A stretch of DNA of 64,000 nucleotides from Sycobia sp. Sy_11 (GCA_018907035.1 JACCIC010000175.1:186001-250000); one strand, 5' to 3'. Positions 42,992-53,529 are shown, counted from the stretch's first letter. Numbers and translations: made by a program. The notes: generated by a model not told the origin, from the sequence alone.

Positions 42992-43133
42992 CAGCTCAAT
43001 GTTTCCTCAGATGCCTTGATGTTGGGATGTGTGTTAGTCACGTCCCTGGCTCTGGGGCAGTCGTATTCATCGTCAGTGATGTGTGGAGTCGTATTGTTGG
43101 GATTATCGAGTTCGACTCCAATATCCTCGTCCC

Positions 43134-44135
43134 TTACTCGTTTCCCGAGCTTTTTCGTGGGCTGCATCGGAGACAGTTCAGTGTCGTTACATTGTTCTCG
43201 CCACAATTATAACAATAGACTTTTCGTCTATTAGGGCATCTGTCTGCCCAATGCCCTGGTTTCTTACAGGTCCAGCAGGGCCTGTCATCCTCCCGCTGCG
43301 GTCCATCTTTAGCACGTCGTCCGTTCTCTCGTGCTGGGGAACGATATTCCCGATCTCTTCTATCAGGCGATCTGTACGAATGGTACCTATGATCGTCTCT
43401 GTTAGGTGATCGGTACTGACGGTCAGGTGTTCTCCTTCTCCGTGATTCACGGTCTTGGTTACGTGATGGACTTCGAGAGGTGTATCTGTGTCGGTATGGC
43501 GGGGATGGAGAGGGGTTGCTGGGACGTGATGCCGATACAGGTGAGGGGTCTCTAGATGAGGGAAGTGGTCTTCTATGGTAGGGAGACGGTGACCGATACC
43601 GTGGCGATGAACTTCTTTGTCGCCTGCTCTCTTCTGCTCGTTTTGCCGTTGCTTCCCTGTTGACTATGGGAGACGGACTGTCTCTTCTGGTATCTCTCCG
43701 TGAGTTGTGGGAGTGCGATCGTACGATGTCGTCTCTTGTGTCTGTTGAGGCGGATGGCTCACTGATCGTGACCGTTTTCTTCGGGGCCGTTGTTTTTTCA
43801 TCATCGATTACCGCCAGTCTCGATCGTCGATTTGCCCTTTCTGACGGAGAGCAGGCCGCAGTGCTCACCATGCATTCATCTTGTGCTGGCGGTTCTTTGT
43901 ACCGTTTCGTGAGCTCGCTCTTCAGATCGATTTGCTGACCCAGCAATTGCAGCTCGTCGATGGACTGGAACTCGTTTCTATTGATCTTTTCCATGTATGA
44001 TGGATGCAAATTCCTATATATTCTGTCAAGCTGCGCTTCCAGTGTTAGGGCAGGTGACATTTTGTCCAGCAGGACGCGTATACCTCTGAGGTATGAGCCG
44101 AAGGGCTCTTTCGAGCCTTGCGTTCTGTCACGCAA
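43134..44135 (-). CDS. Gag C-terminus with SR-rich segment and zinc knuckles, second element
   Basis: A 333-codon open frame. Residues ~1-90 finish the capsid (LRGIRVLLDKMSPALTLEAQ, HPSYMEKINRNEFQSIDEL). Residues ~140-285 are rich in Arg-Ser-Pro dipeptides (RSSSPRYRSPSPYHRR, SRSPSRNQDRESRRRRTP), like the RS domains of splicing factors. CWTCKKPGHWADRC is a complete CCHC knuckle; the next, CYNCGENNVTTLNCLRC, has altered spacing and no His. It follows the capsid frame with a -1 or +1 shift at ~44,130. Nucleic-acid binding in the particle is the expected role; phosphorylation of the SR part is inference. Confidence 0.75.
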   Translation of the reverse strand: MRDRTQGSKEPFGSYLRGIRVLLDKMSPALTLEAQLDRIYRNLHPSYMEKINRNEFQSIDELQLLGQQIDLKSELTKRYKEPPAQDECMVSTAACSPSERANRRSRLAVIDDEKTTAPKKTVTISEPSASTDTRDDIVRSHSHNSRRDTRRDSPSPIVNREATAKRAEESRRQRSSSPRYRSPSPYHRRPLPSSRDPSPVSASRPSNPSPSPPYRHRYTSRSPSRNQDRESRRRRTPDRQYRSPNRDDHRYHSYRSPDRRDREYRSPARENGRRAKDGPQREDDRPCWTCKKPGHWADRCPNRRKVYCYNCGENNVTTLNCLRCSPRKSSGNE

Positions 44136-45075
44136 TTCCTCTTCGAGGCGTAGAGTGTAGTCGATAGGGCCGGAATTGACGGCGCAGCGCTGCCTTGAAT
44201 TCTTCCAGGGTACACCATTGTTTGTATAGGGGTCTGGCCCAGATGCGGGCTGAGCCGCCCAGTATGCCTGGAATCAGTTTTAAGATGTCAGCCGCCGGGA
44301 TGTCAAGACTATTCATCGTCTCTTCCATCCTATCGATGAACTCCTCCACGTCTTCGCGAGGGGCTCCCATGAACTGCACCTTCCACTGGTGCAGCAATTG
44401 TCCAGTCCGCGTTTCCTTCAGATAGGTATTCTCGAAGGGTCGGCTTGTGTTGGTGTAATTCAATGTTGTTGGTGCTGCATTAAGCGTGGGCTGTGCTCCA
44501 GCTGTTGTGCAGGGCATACTCGGGTGTGGCATCGTGGCGTACTGCTGCAACAGTGCTGGATGAATATATGGCCATCCTCCAGGTAGACGTTGCCAGCTGC
44601 TGGCAGCAGCTGGGAGATGGTTATCTCCAGTGCTGTTCGTGCTGTGCGCTGGTAGTGACGGCCATGGCCCGTACGGGTATCCCATGTATGGAGCGGTATT
44701 CTGCCAGTTCGGTGCCATGGTGGCGATATAGGGTTCTGTAGAGTTGATGTTTTCCGCAGTATCGATATTATCTGCGTCATTCTGTATGTGGTTGAGTGCG
44801 GTGGAACTCAGAACTTTTGATAATTCCGTCATCTCTCGGTTTGTCTCTTTTGCTTCGTCATCTGTGGCGTGCCATTCTGCTGCTTTTGGTCCAAAGCGCC
44901 GCCGCATTTCGAAGCGCAGTAGTCTGTCTTTTAATATGGTTAGGTCCTCGTCTATTCGTATATGTTTTTGTTCGGCTTCTGTGAGCAGCGCGTCTTTTTG
45001 CAGTTTGTCATAGACGCCGCTGAGTCTTGCTCTCTCCTCATCTATATCACTTCTAGTTTCTTGAGGGAGCTCCAT
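44128..45075 (-). CDS. Gag N-terminal and capsid part, second element
   Basis: A 315-codon frame from MELPQETRSDIDEERARL. An N-terminal coiled coil (DKLQKDALLTEAEQKHIRID, RLLRFEMRRRFGP) is followed by a long Pro/Tyr/Asn-rich linker (NWQNTAPYMGYPYGPWPSL). The capsid core reads LLHQWKVQFMGAPREDVEEF, IDRMEETMNSLDIPAADILK, GGSARIWARPLYKQWCTLEEF and FKAALRRQFRPYR, the retrotransposon Gag pattern. It ends by frameshift at ~44,130, where the next frame continues the same domain (LEEELRDRTQGSKEPFGSYL). One indel therefore separates the two Gag parts. Confidence 0.8.
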   Translation of the reverse strand: MELPQETRSDIDEERARLSGVYDKLQKDALLTEAEQKHIRIDEDLTILKDRLLRFEMRRRFGPKAAEWHATDDEAKETNREMTELSKVLSSTALNHIQNDADNIDTAENINSTEPYIATMAPNWQNTAPYMGYPYGPWPSLPAHSTNSTGDNHLPAAASSWQRLPGGWPYIHPALLQQYATMPHPSMPCTTAGAQPTLNAAPTTLNYTNTSRPFENTYLKETRTGQLLHQWKVQFMGAPREDVEEFIDRMEETMNSLDIPAADILKLIPGILGGSARIWARPLYKQWCTLEEFKAALRRQFRPYRLHSTPRRGIA

Positions 45076-45540
45076 TATTCCTTACTCAGTTTCTCAAAAA
45101 GGGGACGATACAACGATACGAAAGTAAATAAAAAACGACAACAATATATATACAGTAAAAATGTAAGAACAGCTATTCGACGTGTTCTTGTTTATATTTG
45201 TTTGGGGTCAAAACCAAAAAGCGTATTTTCCTAGAGGGAGATAAAATAGTATTTTTCTTTTCTTTTTGGAAATTGATATTTACAACAAAACCGTAGAAAA
45301 TTTTTCTTCTTCCTGTCGATTTGGTACTCGTCTATACGTGCAGGAGAATCAGCTGTTATGCGTAGTAACAGGCCAAGTATTTACCGTAGTAAAATTTTCG
45401 TGATCCTAAAGAAAAATGCTAATTGTAAGAACTGAATGTAATTTTTCCTGTAAATAGCTAATAAAAGAAAATATTATTAAGCTGTGCATTTTGTTTTTTT
45501 TTCTTCAGATGTAATTATTTATGATGTAACATAAGCACTT
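45076..45540 (-). other. 5' leader region of the second gypsy element
   Basis: About 465 bp upstream of Gag, without an ORF. At 45,200-45,214 the plus strand reads GGGGTCAAAACCA, reminiscent of a decayed tRNA-Trp end (GGGGTCACCA), and GACGTGTTC lies ~20 bp to its left. This may be a damaged primer-binding site, which would place the LTR edge near 45,215. No LTR end is confirmed. Confidence 0.3.
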
Positions 45541-45892
45541 TGGTGAGAGCTAGTTCGTGCTCCGGCTCAACGCGCCTCGGCCCCGATCGCTCAACACGCC
45601 ATTGGGTTCTTTTCACCCCACCAAAGGCTATGTTCGATTCGTTTTAACTTGCATAAACGAGTGGCTCCGGTTCAACCCGCCTCGGCCCCTAGTCGCTCAA
45701 CGCGCGACTAGGTTCGTTTGTGCAAGATAATTTGTTTTAAATTTTTACGGTGTGTACTATACTTTGGCCCACGCTCAACACGCCTAGACCCTTGGTCGCT
45801 CAACCCGCCACCAAGTTTGTTCTAGTACACACCGAACCCGCGAAATCCAATTCTTACTCTCGCTCAAACCGCCAGAGTTTTAATTTGGATTT
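45541..45892. other. Cluster of hairpins with conserved 13-nt loop
   Basis: Seven copies of a motif close to CGCTCAACACGCC occur in 310 bp. Four are flanked by complementary stems that differ in sequence: CCCGAT/ATTGGG (45,582-45,606), CCTAGT/ACTAGG with extension (45,688-45,712), CTTGGT/ACCAAG (45,791-45,815), ACTCT/AGAGT (45,856-45,878). Pairs of motifs are enclosed by outer stems: 45,542-45,549 with 45,610-45,617 (8 bp, two G-T), 45,648-45,659 with 45,715-45,726 (12 bp, one G-T) and 45,748-45,759 with 45,823-45,834 (12 bp, perfect); the last single motif has 45,843-45,850 with 45,885-45,892. No long ORF. Strand unknown: most wobble pairs favour the plus strand, one hairpin favours the minus. 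Confidence 0.75.
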
Positions 45893-48183
45893 TATTTAAT
45901 TTATTTGCAATTTTTAATTTTCTTTTCGTTGCTGGATTCAGGATCTAAATAAATTTCAATTTATTAAATAATAAACAAATTTATTTAACATAATTTAATA
46001 AAAAATGATTAACAAAATTAATCAAAAAGAAACTAATTAACTATTTTATTTGTCGGCCATTTGATAGCTTAGCCGCTATTCTCTACTTGTTTTGTCGCGC
46101 CATTATCCGCTGTAACAAAATAAAAAAACCATAAAATATATTTATTTTATGATGTACAAAATTAAAAAATTAATTCTAACTTAAAATTAACGCTCCGCGT
46201 GAGCGTAATTGCAAAATTTTATTTATTATCTATTTCGTGTTCGCGTCTCGCCCCGAGTGTGCTGAGACTTGTCGCCCGCTATCGCGCCGACGACAGGTCC
46301 CCCTCGAATAGCCAGTTTCGAGGTCGCTGGCACACTGAATTTTCGCAGTCAGTGCGACTCTATTTGAGAATTGGGAGAGAGCGCTCGCTCTCCCCTTACC
46401 GCACTGTACCGCGCCTTAGTACTAGGCAGCGCCGTCGCCGCCTGCGGCCCGAGAGCGCTCGCTCATCCTCACCGCTGCCGGCGCTTTATCCCCGCGCCAC
46501 GAAGCCTTCGGCGCTCCCCCTTCGCCGCGTCGCACCGCTCGCGACTTCGCGACTTATTTACAATATATATATAATTTTTGCGCGAGACTATTGTCTCGTC
46601 GCAATGAAATATTATGATCTTGTAAAGGAAAATAATTATTATATAATTTTAATATATATTAAGTTATTAATAATTATTATATAATATATCAAATTTTTTC
46701 TAAACGTGAAGCAGAAAATTTTAGTGAGTAAAAAAAATTTTTTTTAAAACTGGTTTATTTTGTTAGTGAAGCAGTAATTCCAAATTTGTTGATAATAAAA
46801 AATGTTCATGTCAAGATTTATTTATTGTTGGCTGTTATTATTATTATTATTATTATTATGATTGTTATTATTATTGTTATTATTACTATTATTATTGTTG
46901 CATTACGATGGTTATTATTTATCCGTTACTGCGGTTGTCCTCTGCTACACTTTTTTTAGAGTACAGTACTCCTGACTGACAGTAATTAATCCACATAAGA
47001 CTTTTTAAAAAGAAAGAAAAAAGATAAAATCCCTTTTTTTTGTAACGCTGAGTTAAATAGTAAAAGAAAATTCTTCTAAAATTTCTTGATGTAGGTTTTC
47101 CTTCTTCTATAATTTCCTCCTCTTGGTTTATTTATTAATAATTAAAATGTTATAACATGCTACAAATATAAAAATATAGGCGATAGATTTTCTCTCCTTT
47201 TTTTTTGTTTTATTTAAGTTTATTTAGTTATTATTATTTTGATGTCACTTTGTTCTGCTTACACGTCTAATTTTTATTTAACTATTCACTCTAGTATATA
47301 CAATCACTTGTCTGTCAATTGTATACAATCACTGGTTCTTTTTAGTTTTTGGTTATTTCATATATATTAATTCTGTTATATATATGTCTCGCTATGTGGT
47401 TCCCTGCCTTATTATTGTTAATAGTTTCAGCTCTTATACCTACTTAGTTATTGTATTTATTATTATTTAATATTTAACAGTTTAATGTCTGGTAGCTGAA
47501 AATAAAAGGAATACTTACAATATCAGAATGTTCTTGTGTTTAAGCGTGTGATTTTTTTTTCAATTATATTTGTTATGATGCTCCCAGTAGCTATTTGTTG
47601 AAATAAATAGCTTAAATATGAATACTCATCAATTAATTAAATAATTAAATAGAACAATTTGTTTTCAAAAGATGAAAAGAAATTAGCGGCATTTGCTCTT
47701 TTTTTTTTTTTTTTTGTTTAACAAGATTCTTACTGTACTTGGCCACAGACAAGCTATCATTAACTATTGTTTGCAAGAAATCCTTGGTTTTCTATAAAAT
47801 TATTTGAAATTCATTTTCACCATTGTGGCGAATATTCTTAACTATGTCCACTTTATAAAGTTGAGAAATTCCAATTCCTGCCTGCAAATTGTTCTCTTTC
47901 AAAATTCTTCCTGTGCACCTATATGGCAAGCGTATAGGTTATACCTGTCAATAGAAAGAGAGAGAAGCTCTTCTGCTACTTGAGCCAATTTCTGCTTCTC
48001 TTTTTTTTCTTTAGAGAGTATGTATATTTTATAAAGTATTTTACACTTTGGCTGTAGTGATGGTTAAGGAAAATGGAAGCGATATCTATAACAAGGGGGA
48101 AAGGTGTCCTGTATACACTAAGTGTAGTATAATTATTGTTGTATACGCTTTTCAGTTACGAAGTTTTGCATAACATCTAAAGC
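45893..48183. other. Non-coding region: AT-rich flanks around a GC-rich island
   Basis: AT-rich up to 46,190, then a GC/CpG-rich LTR-like block (46,190-46,570) ending with the small palindrome CGAGACTATTGTCTCG, then AT-rich DNA with an ATT microsatellite to 47,700 and a mixed segment 47,780-47,990. The plus-strand open frame across the GC-rich block (46,199-46,684) has no motif and is considered an artefact. The block could be the 5' LTR of the element at 39-45 kb, but it has no visible partner. Confidence 0.4.
46836..46905. repeat. (ATT)n microsatellite, interrupted
   Basis: Imperfect TTA/ATT trinucleotide run with scattered G substitutions. Confidence 0.9.
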
Positions 48184-48440
48184 ATTTATTTGTTTAATGT
48201 GCGCACATCGATCCGCGTGGTGTCGCTTACAACCATTTCGTACGGGCCCGTACATATAATTTTTAACTGTAGTCTCACGCGCGATCCTCACTGTGGTTAT
48301 TCAACTCAATTGTCTACAAGCACTAAGAACGTATTAGCCCCAACAGACAAGAGGACCACCGTGAATTGCCATTTAAACGACACTTAAAGAAGCTTGTTTA
48401 CTGCTCTAGTCCTAGCTACTTGCAATTCACTCTTCGTCTA
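48184..48440 (-). repeat. Shared copia leader block, copy b
   Basis: Second copy of the conserved block (TTTATTTGTTTAATGTGCGCAC, CCGCGTGGTGTCGCTTAC, GTATTAGCCCCAACAGACAAGAGGACC). It is closest to the copy at 61.2 kb and extends to CTGCTCTAGTCCTAGCTACTTGCAA. To its right lies the rest of the leader and a copia 5' LTR with primer site, which proves that the block belongs to the 5' leader of the copia family. The body to its left is absent. Confidence 0.75.
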
Positions 48441-48568
48441 CCATCCGAGCTGATTTTACGGCGTGTTACCCGCAAGCTGATTCCCCATCGCACACTCGCG
48501 CAATTGAGCAGCTTAACAGATCGAAGTAGAATCGGCGCGGAACTCGCTCGCATGCACTATATATGTAA

Positions 48569-48570
<2 letters not shown>

Positions 48571-48606
<36 letters not shown>
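48571..48606. repeat. (AT)n microsatellite
   Basis: About 18 AT units within the copia leader at 48.2-49.7 kb. Confidence 0.9.
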
Positions 48607-48609
<3 letters not shown>

Positions 48610-49696
48610 GCGCGCGCTCACATCGATCACTTATTCGATTCTCCACTTCGTGCTTTTTCGCGCGGGACTTTCTGCCGCGCACGTGTTCATATTCTCTGAA
48701 TCACCACCCCTTCTTTTAACGGTTTCTTATTTTTTATTATTGCGCGTTTTCTCTTACGTTTCCACGAATTGTTTTTCCAAATTTCGGTTTCAACTGATTT
48801 GAGTTTTCTTAGAATTTACCGCACATCCCTTCTATTTCGTATAATTATTTGTAACATAGAATTTCGCGTTTTCGCGGTTTTACGTACTTTTCCTTCTCAA
48901 TTTTCGCGCTTTTATTTTCACGATTCTCATGTTTTTATTTAGCCTTTAATTTTCAAATTTTATATTTTCTCTAATTTAATTCTTTCTTTCTATTCTCTTT
49001 ATTTCTCTATTATACTTCTGTTTTTAGTCAAATTCTACTTTTCTCAGTTTTTAGATCGTGTCTTTAATCATATTCAAATTTAATTTTATTCCATGCAACT
49101 TCTGATTTATTCACTTTCATATCTAATTTCATTTTATTAAATTTATAAATTATTCATATTCAACTATAATTTTTATATTATAAGACTTCTAACTCTCTCG
49201 CATATAACTGTCATTTTTAATCTTAATCAATCTAGTTACAAATCTTTACTTCTACATTCAAATTTTACTCTGTTACATGCATTAAACTTAATTTAGTTTA
49301 ATATATTCATTCTTTTGTTCTACTTATCTCTCTTTTCAATTTGGGTGGTAGACCCTTGGCTGATCTCGTTTGATTTATATGTAAATAATATAAATATTTG
49401 ACCTCAAATAAACCTTCCTTCTGCTTATCTCTCTGTACCTCTACAAGATATTACAAGCTTAATTTCAAAGCTTATTTTGAATATCTTCACTAAGTAATCG
49501 CAAACAGGCTTTATCGCGCACTGAACTTACGATTATGTACTATACACTATTCTCAAATAAAGCTTGCACAAAAAGCTTCTGGCTCGCGACTCGCAGAACA
49601 AAGGGTCTCGGACACGTGCTCGCTCAAAATTTAAATTTTTTAAAATCTCTGTAAAATAGATATTAATAAATATAATTTCTTGGCGCAGCGGAATCA
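48607..49696 (-). other. Copia long leader, purine-rich on the sense strand
   Basis: Between the shared block and the primer-binding site lies ~1.1 kb that is T-rich on the plus strand (so A/G-rich on the sense strand), without ORFs. It shows that this copia family has a leader of roughly 1.5 kb between 5' LTR and Gag, much longer than in Drosophila copia. Similar tracts at 20.5, 27.0 and 23 kb are likely relics of the same leader. Confidence 0.55.
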
Positions 49697-49697
49697 T

Positions 49698-49712
49698 ACT
49701 GGCCCCATAACC
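49698..49712 (-). promoter_or_regulatory. Copia primer-binding site, internal tRNA-iMet type
   Basis: On the sense strand the LTR end is followed at once by GGTTATGGGGCCAGT, which differs at one base from the complement of the anticodon region of initiator tRNA-Met used as a half-tRNA primer by Drosophila copia. This fixes both the LTR edge and the element type. Confidence 0.85.
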
Positions 49713-49838
49713 TGACGGATTAATAGGATGATGAATAAATAAATAAAGCAGAGATTTATATATCTATCTAACTGGTCTTTATTACGAAACGTCTAAACAG
49801 TTCAACTGGTCAAAAGGGAAGGGCAAGCCGCGAGGCGA
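49713..49838 (-). repeat. Copia 5' LTR, truncated
   Basis: Starts TGACGGATTAATAGGATGATG next to the primer site and shares CTGGTCTTTATTACGAAACG and CCGCGAGGC with the copia LTRs at 34,194 and 54,740. Similarity ends at about 49,838, where AT-rich sequence begins, so the outer half is missing. Confidence 0.75.
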
Positions 49839-51475
49839 TGATAAAAGCGATAATAATTAAATAATTAATAATTAAATAATTATATCTAATGATAATAATT
49901 AAAATATAATTTGTACGCCAGCTGGGTGATTTTATGAACGAATCTTAAGCAGACGTTATCAGCCATGTCTGCTTCCTTAATAATTTATTAATATATTCAA
50001 ATTATTTCGAAATATTTTAATTGTCAATTAAATTCAAATTATTTTACTAATTACAAATGCGTTGTAATTTTTTTATGATTAAAATTTTTTATTAATATAA
50101 ATTTTTTTCACAAAATACATTAAAATACATTTCATATAATAATCTTTGAACCAGATTGCCCACATCGGTTTGCCTTCTGCATAACGTGTGATATCTACAA
50201 AGCATGTATTGTCCTTCATTCTGTAGCGATTACAATGATGGACAATGTATGAAAAAGTATTAAAAAGTATGAAAACTTACTTATTCGGTAGAATGTTTGA
50301 TAATCATTCATTCTTCTCTCAACCCTTCACATAAAATTTCAGCACTCCAGTATAACAAATCTCCAATGTCTTTTGCAGTCTGTGATAAGGGATACGTACA
50401 ATTTCTGCACACGTAGAATTTCTGCATTTCAGCACAACAAATTTCCAATCTATGATAAGGGATGCCATGACATTTCCAATCTATTCCATGGCAATTCCAT
50501 TCCAGCCAGTCTACTGTTTTTTTACAGCCCATGTTAATTGTTGTCGCAGAAATAGTAATTGAAAGAGGTACGTAGTGGGAAGTGTACCTCATTCCAAACT
50601 CAGAAAACTGAATTCATTTAAAATAAAAATTTGCGGTCCTGTTTCTAGAATCCCTGCATTTCACAGAAGAACACTTTATCTTTCAGAAATTCTAGAATAT
50701 TTTTTCTATATGTGACTTCGTATTCCTATAATCAAATCATTTTCAGTTTTATATAATTGCTATTTTTCTACACAGAAGTGATGATGAGGAATGAAAGTCC
50801 TGTGCTTATATCCTTATTTTTAGAATGGGGCTCTTCACCTCTTGAAATGATCACTCTTCTACAATTGGCTAATCGAAGAAAAATAAATATGAACTCGATT
50901 GGGTGGCATGAAGGTTGAATTTTGGGTGGTTATAAGTCCATTCATTCCCCTCCATTCTCAAACGAAATTGTTTACAATTAGGTGTAGGAGAAAAAGAGCA
51001 TTCGTATGTTTGAAGGGAGAGGGGTATAACGGAGGATATTCAGTTGGTTCTAAAATGATACGCTGAATCCCTCTCACTTATGATTGGACGTCCAAGAAGA
51101 AAGATGTTGATTGGCTGTAGTCAGAGAATACATATCTTCTCTCATTCTAACACACTATTTCAATTTTTTAGAACAGGCTACATACTCTCCTTCAACTTCT
51201 GTTTCCACTTTTCCTTATTATCATTTCCTTTGAAAGTGGGACATTTTATTGGGGTAACACAGTTTTCGTACCACAGTCAAATAAATATATCAATGTGGTG
51301 TTGTATGGTGTCAGTGTTTAATTTTTTAATTAGTTTTATCAGTTAGTAAAAAAACACATCAAATCCAACAAAAACGCATTGATTTCAACAAAAAGTATTA
51401 TAAGTTTCTGCATAAACATGAAAAAAATTTCACCGCAAAAGGGAAGATCATATATTCATCTCCTAAAATTCATAG
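49839..51475. other. AT-rich region with a small tandem duplication
   Basis: No recognised gene. A 94-codon minus-strand frame at 50,308-50,592 (Cys-rich, with EICCAEMQKFYVCRNC) overlaps an imperfect tandem duplication (TCTGTGATAAGGGATACG / TCTATGATAAGGGATGCC; CAGCACTCCAGTATAACAAATCTCCAAT / CAGCACAACAAATTTCCAAT at 50,338-50,480). I do not consider it an established gene. 50,930-51,350 contains unassigned moderately complex sequence. Confidence 0.4.
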
Positions 51476-53230
51476 TGTAGGCTTTATAGTAACTTCTACT
51501 ACCGCCGCCTACGCTCGGCGTCAATGAATAAATGAAGTAATTGCTGCATACACTGATTTATTATTATAATAGTAACACGAGGAACAAAGAACTATTCGCT
51601 AGCTTGCCGCAGTGTAGGCTGAGCTGCGTATACGTCTCTCTTGGTAGAAAATCCGGGAGAGAAGAAGAAGCGTGCGGTCGCTGCCGTCTCTTCTACGGTC
51701 GCGATACCTTACTCCGTTTGTGCTGCCGCTATATACATAGAATATCTATATGCATCTTCACGCTATTAGCGCATACGCGTTACATATGTACGGAAGACAT
51801 TTGCCCAGGTAAATGTGAAACATTCTGTTTAGCCACGCTGTGTTTATGATGAACTTATTGTTGATTGCGCGCATCTTCTTTCTCCATGGCTTATTTTCTA
51901 CGCAGATGAACTAAACTCCCCGTACGCTGACGCTAACAAGTAAATCATTGATACTGAGAAAATAGTCCATACTCACCGCATTGAGTCTCGTGCATGGGTC
52001 TATATGAAAGTTGCTTGGGACGGTGATTCCATGCATCACGAGTTTCTCTAGCGCGGGCGCGTTTGCGAGAATAGATATAATAAGGTCCTTGCCGTCGGGG
52101 GTTATTGCTGATGCGAAGGGACCGCAGCTTTTGATTCCTTGATCTCCGGCCATCTGTAGCCGTCACCCATAGGAATATTTTGCAACTCAAAAAATTCGTA
52201 ACTGAATGCTTGTAGCACGTTGTCGCCTGAGAAAACCGCGAATAATACGCGACAAATATGTGTGTCCTTGTCAATGTAGTAACAGTTATCGACATTGAAC
52301 CTAACCAAGGTCTTATTCATTTTTACGAATTCTATGATCGGTTTGACGTATACCTTGGTGTAGTTGACGATTGCTAAACACCCAAAGTATCCGAACTGGT
52401 CGGCTGTGAGGATGTTTGCTCAGTAATGTAAGTTATTGATCAACACGCCTTTCACGTGAAGAAAATTGTCAAAAGAATCCAGAACTGGGCCAAGTGCTAG
52501 GTTTCTCGCCTTGTAGGCGTCCGAAATCAGTCTGACAATCTCGTCTTTTTTCATCAGATAGATCTTCGCGGTGTCGTCGACCAGCTGTCAGTGATATGAT
52601 ACGTAAATGACCATAAAGCACGGCTTATAATACCGCAAGATATGCGCAGATACCCACAATGAATGGCCTTGTCGGGATAGAGCCACTTTCCTAATGTTAG
52701 TGTAGAAGTTAATTAAAGTATTTCCGTCGCGTCGTAATATTGCGTCGATCGTGCGACTGCAGGTGCGTGCCAACAGGTACGGAGACCTGTCTCACGAATG
52801 CTGTCTCTGCAACTGGGTGATGCTAATCGATCCAAGAACACTATTCCATTCGCTTCTTCAGCAAGCTGAAGCGTGGGACCCTTAGGCGTGTATTATTATT
52901 AGTATTTATCTCGACTACTGTGCTTGTCAGGCGTACTGCGTTACCAGGTAAGCACCTACACTGTGCAGCGCGTCTGTGTTCGTGTCGAGTCGCTGGAGCC
53001 GCGTCGGCAGGATGTGCGTTGCCACGAATATGGTAATGTGACAGGTCTCTTTGTTCATGGAGTTCGACAGGTTGCTTGCCTGGTTTATCAACGGCGAAAC
53101 GTGAGCGGCAGTACTGAGTTACGCTCTATGCATGCCCGCGGTGCCGCGAAAAACAGGAAAACACTATCCCGAATTCTCGGAGTTTCGCGATGCGTAACAA
53201 CAAACCCTGATACTGCCGGTCAGCGATAGG
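51476..53230 (-). mobile_element. LRR-carrying gypsy family, copy 3 (3' end)
   Basis: A 3' LTR-like segment (51,476 to about 51,800) begins TGTAGGCTTTATAGTAAC, close to the LTR start at 38,556, and has CCGCCTACGCTCGGCGTC and TGATTTATTATT in the same order. To the right lies the LRR-like ORF (51,911-52,790). Beyond it up to ~53,230 the sequence is GC-rich and probably coding debris of the same element, including a minus-strand piece with ATHILPTRLQRLDTN. No integrase or RT is left. The polypurine tract next to the LTR is not recognisable. Confidence 0.65.
51911..52790 (-). pseudogene. LRR-like ORF of gypsy family, copy 3
   Basis: The sense frame from ~52,773 reads DGNTLINFYTNIRKVALSRQ and ILRYYKPCFMVIYVSYH, a stop, QLVDDTAKIYLMKKDEIVRL and LALGPVLDSFDNFLHVKGVL, a stop in NNLHY, then VNYTKVYVKPIIEFVKMNKT, LVRFNVDNCYYIDKDTHI, AVFSGDNVLQAFSYEFFELQ, a frame change, and ISILANAPALEKLVMHGITV and LNAVSMDYFLSINDLLVSV. 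Block for block it matches copies 1 and 2 with many substitutions. It retains an N-terminal part that copy 2 lost. At least two stops and one frameshift make it inactive. Confidence 0.7.
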
Positions 53231-53529
53231 CGTGTATTGTAAGCTTGTCCCTACAATAGCATCAAAAAGATCGTATGTCAATTTTAATAACACTGCTAAT
53301 CAATACTTAAAATATGCTATTCATTTAACATTACGCCCTAATGAAAGAGAAATATGAAGGAGAAAGATACAAATCTTCTCCTCATTCAAGATTTCTACAT
53401 AGACAAGTATGAAGAAAATAATATTCCTGATGATAATGAAAAAGTATGGCTAAATTCCATTATGTTTCAATTAAAAGTATATCCAGACTTCTAGGTTCAC
53501 AAGTGAGTAATACTTTATACCATTCTAAA
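53231..53529. other. Short AT-rich spacer
   Basis: About 300 bp of AT-rich sequence between LRR-gypsy copy 3 and the copia 3' LTR; nothing recognised. Confidence 0.5.

Larger units (their letters stand above)
39259..45075 (-). mobile_element. Second gypsy-type element with SR-rich Gag and repeat-rich extra ORF
   Basis: Sense-strand order: Gag (45,075-44,128), a shifted frame with SR-rich segment and zinc knuckles (44,135-43,134), protease (42,991), reverse transcriptase/RNase H (to ~41,378), an internal deletion, the integrase C-terminus (41,400-40,970), then an extra ORF with nine RPxRRKTT repeats and a proline-rich continuation. LTRs could not be defined. Frames are broken in RT and integrase, so this copy is dead. 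It is a different lineage from the LRR-carrying family. Confidence 0.8.

Noticed and set aside
45541..45892. Known self-cleaving ribozyme in the hairpin cluster
   Set aside because: I looked for the hammerhead core (CTGATGA ... GAAA) on both strands and did not find it; the loop motif fits no ribozyme class I can recall with confidence.
50308..50592. Cys-rich 94-codon minus-strand ORF
   Set aside because: It overlaps an imperfect tandem duplication, has no signal peptide or family motif, and there is no supporting context.
52924..53229. 101-codon plus-strand ORF as a gene
   Set aside because: No motif, lies antisense in the region expected to be the N-terminal debris of LRR-gypsy copy 3.
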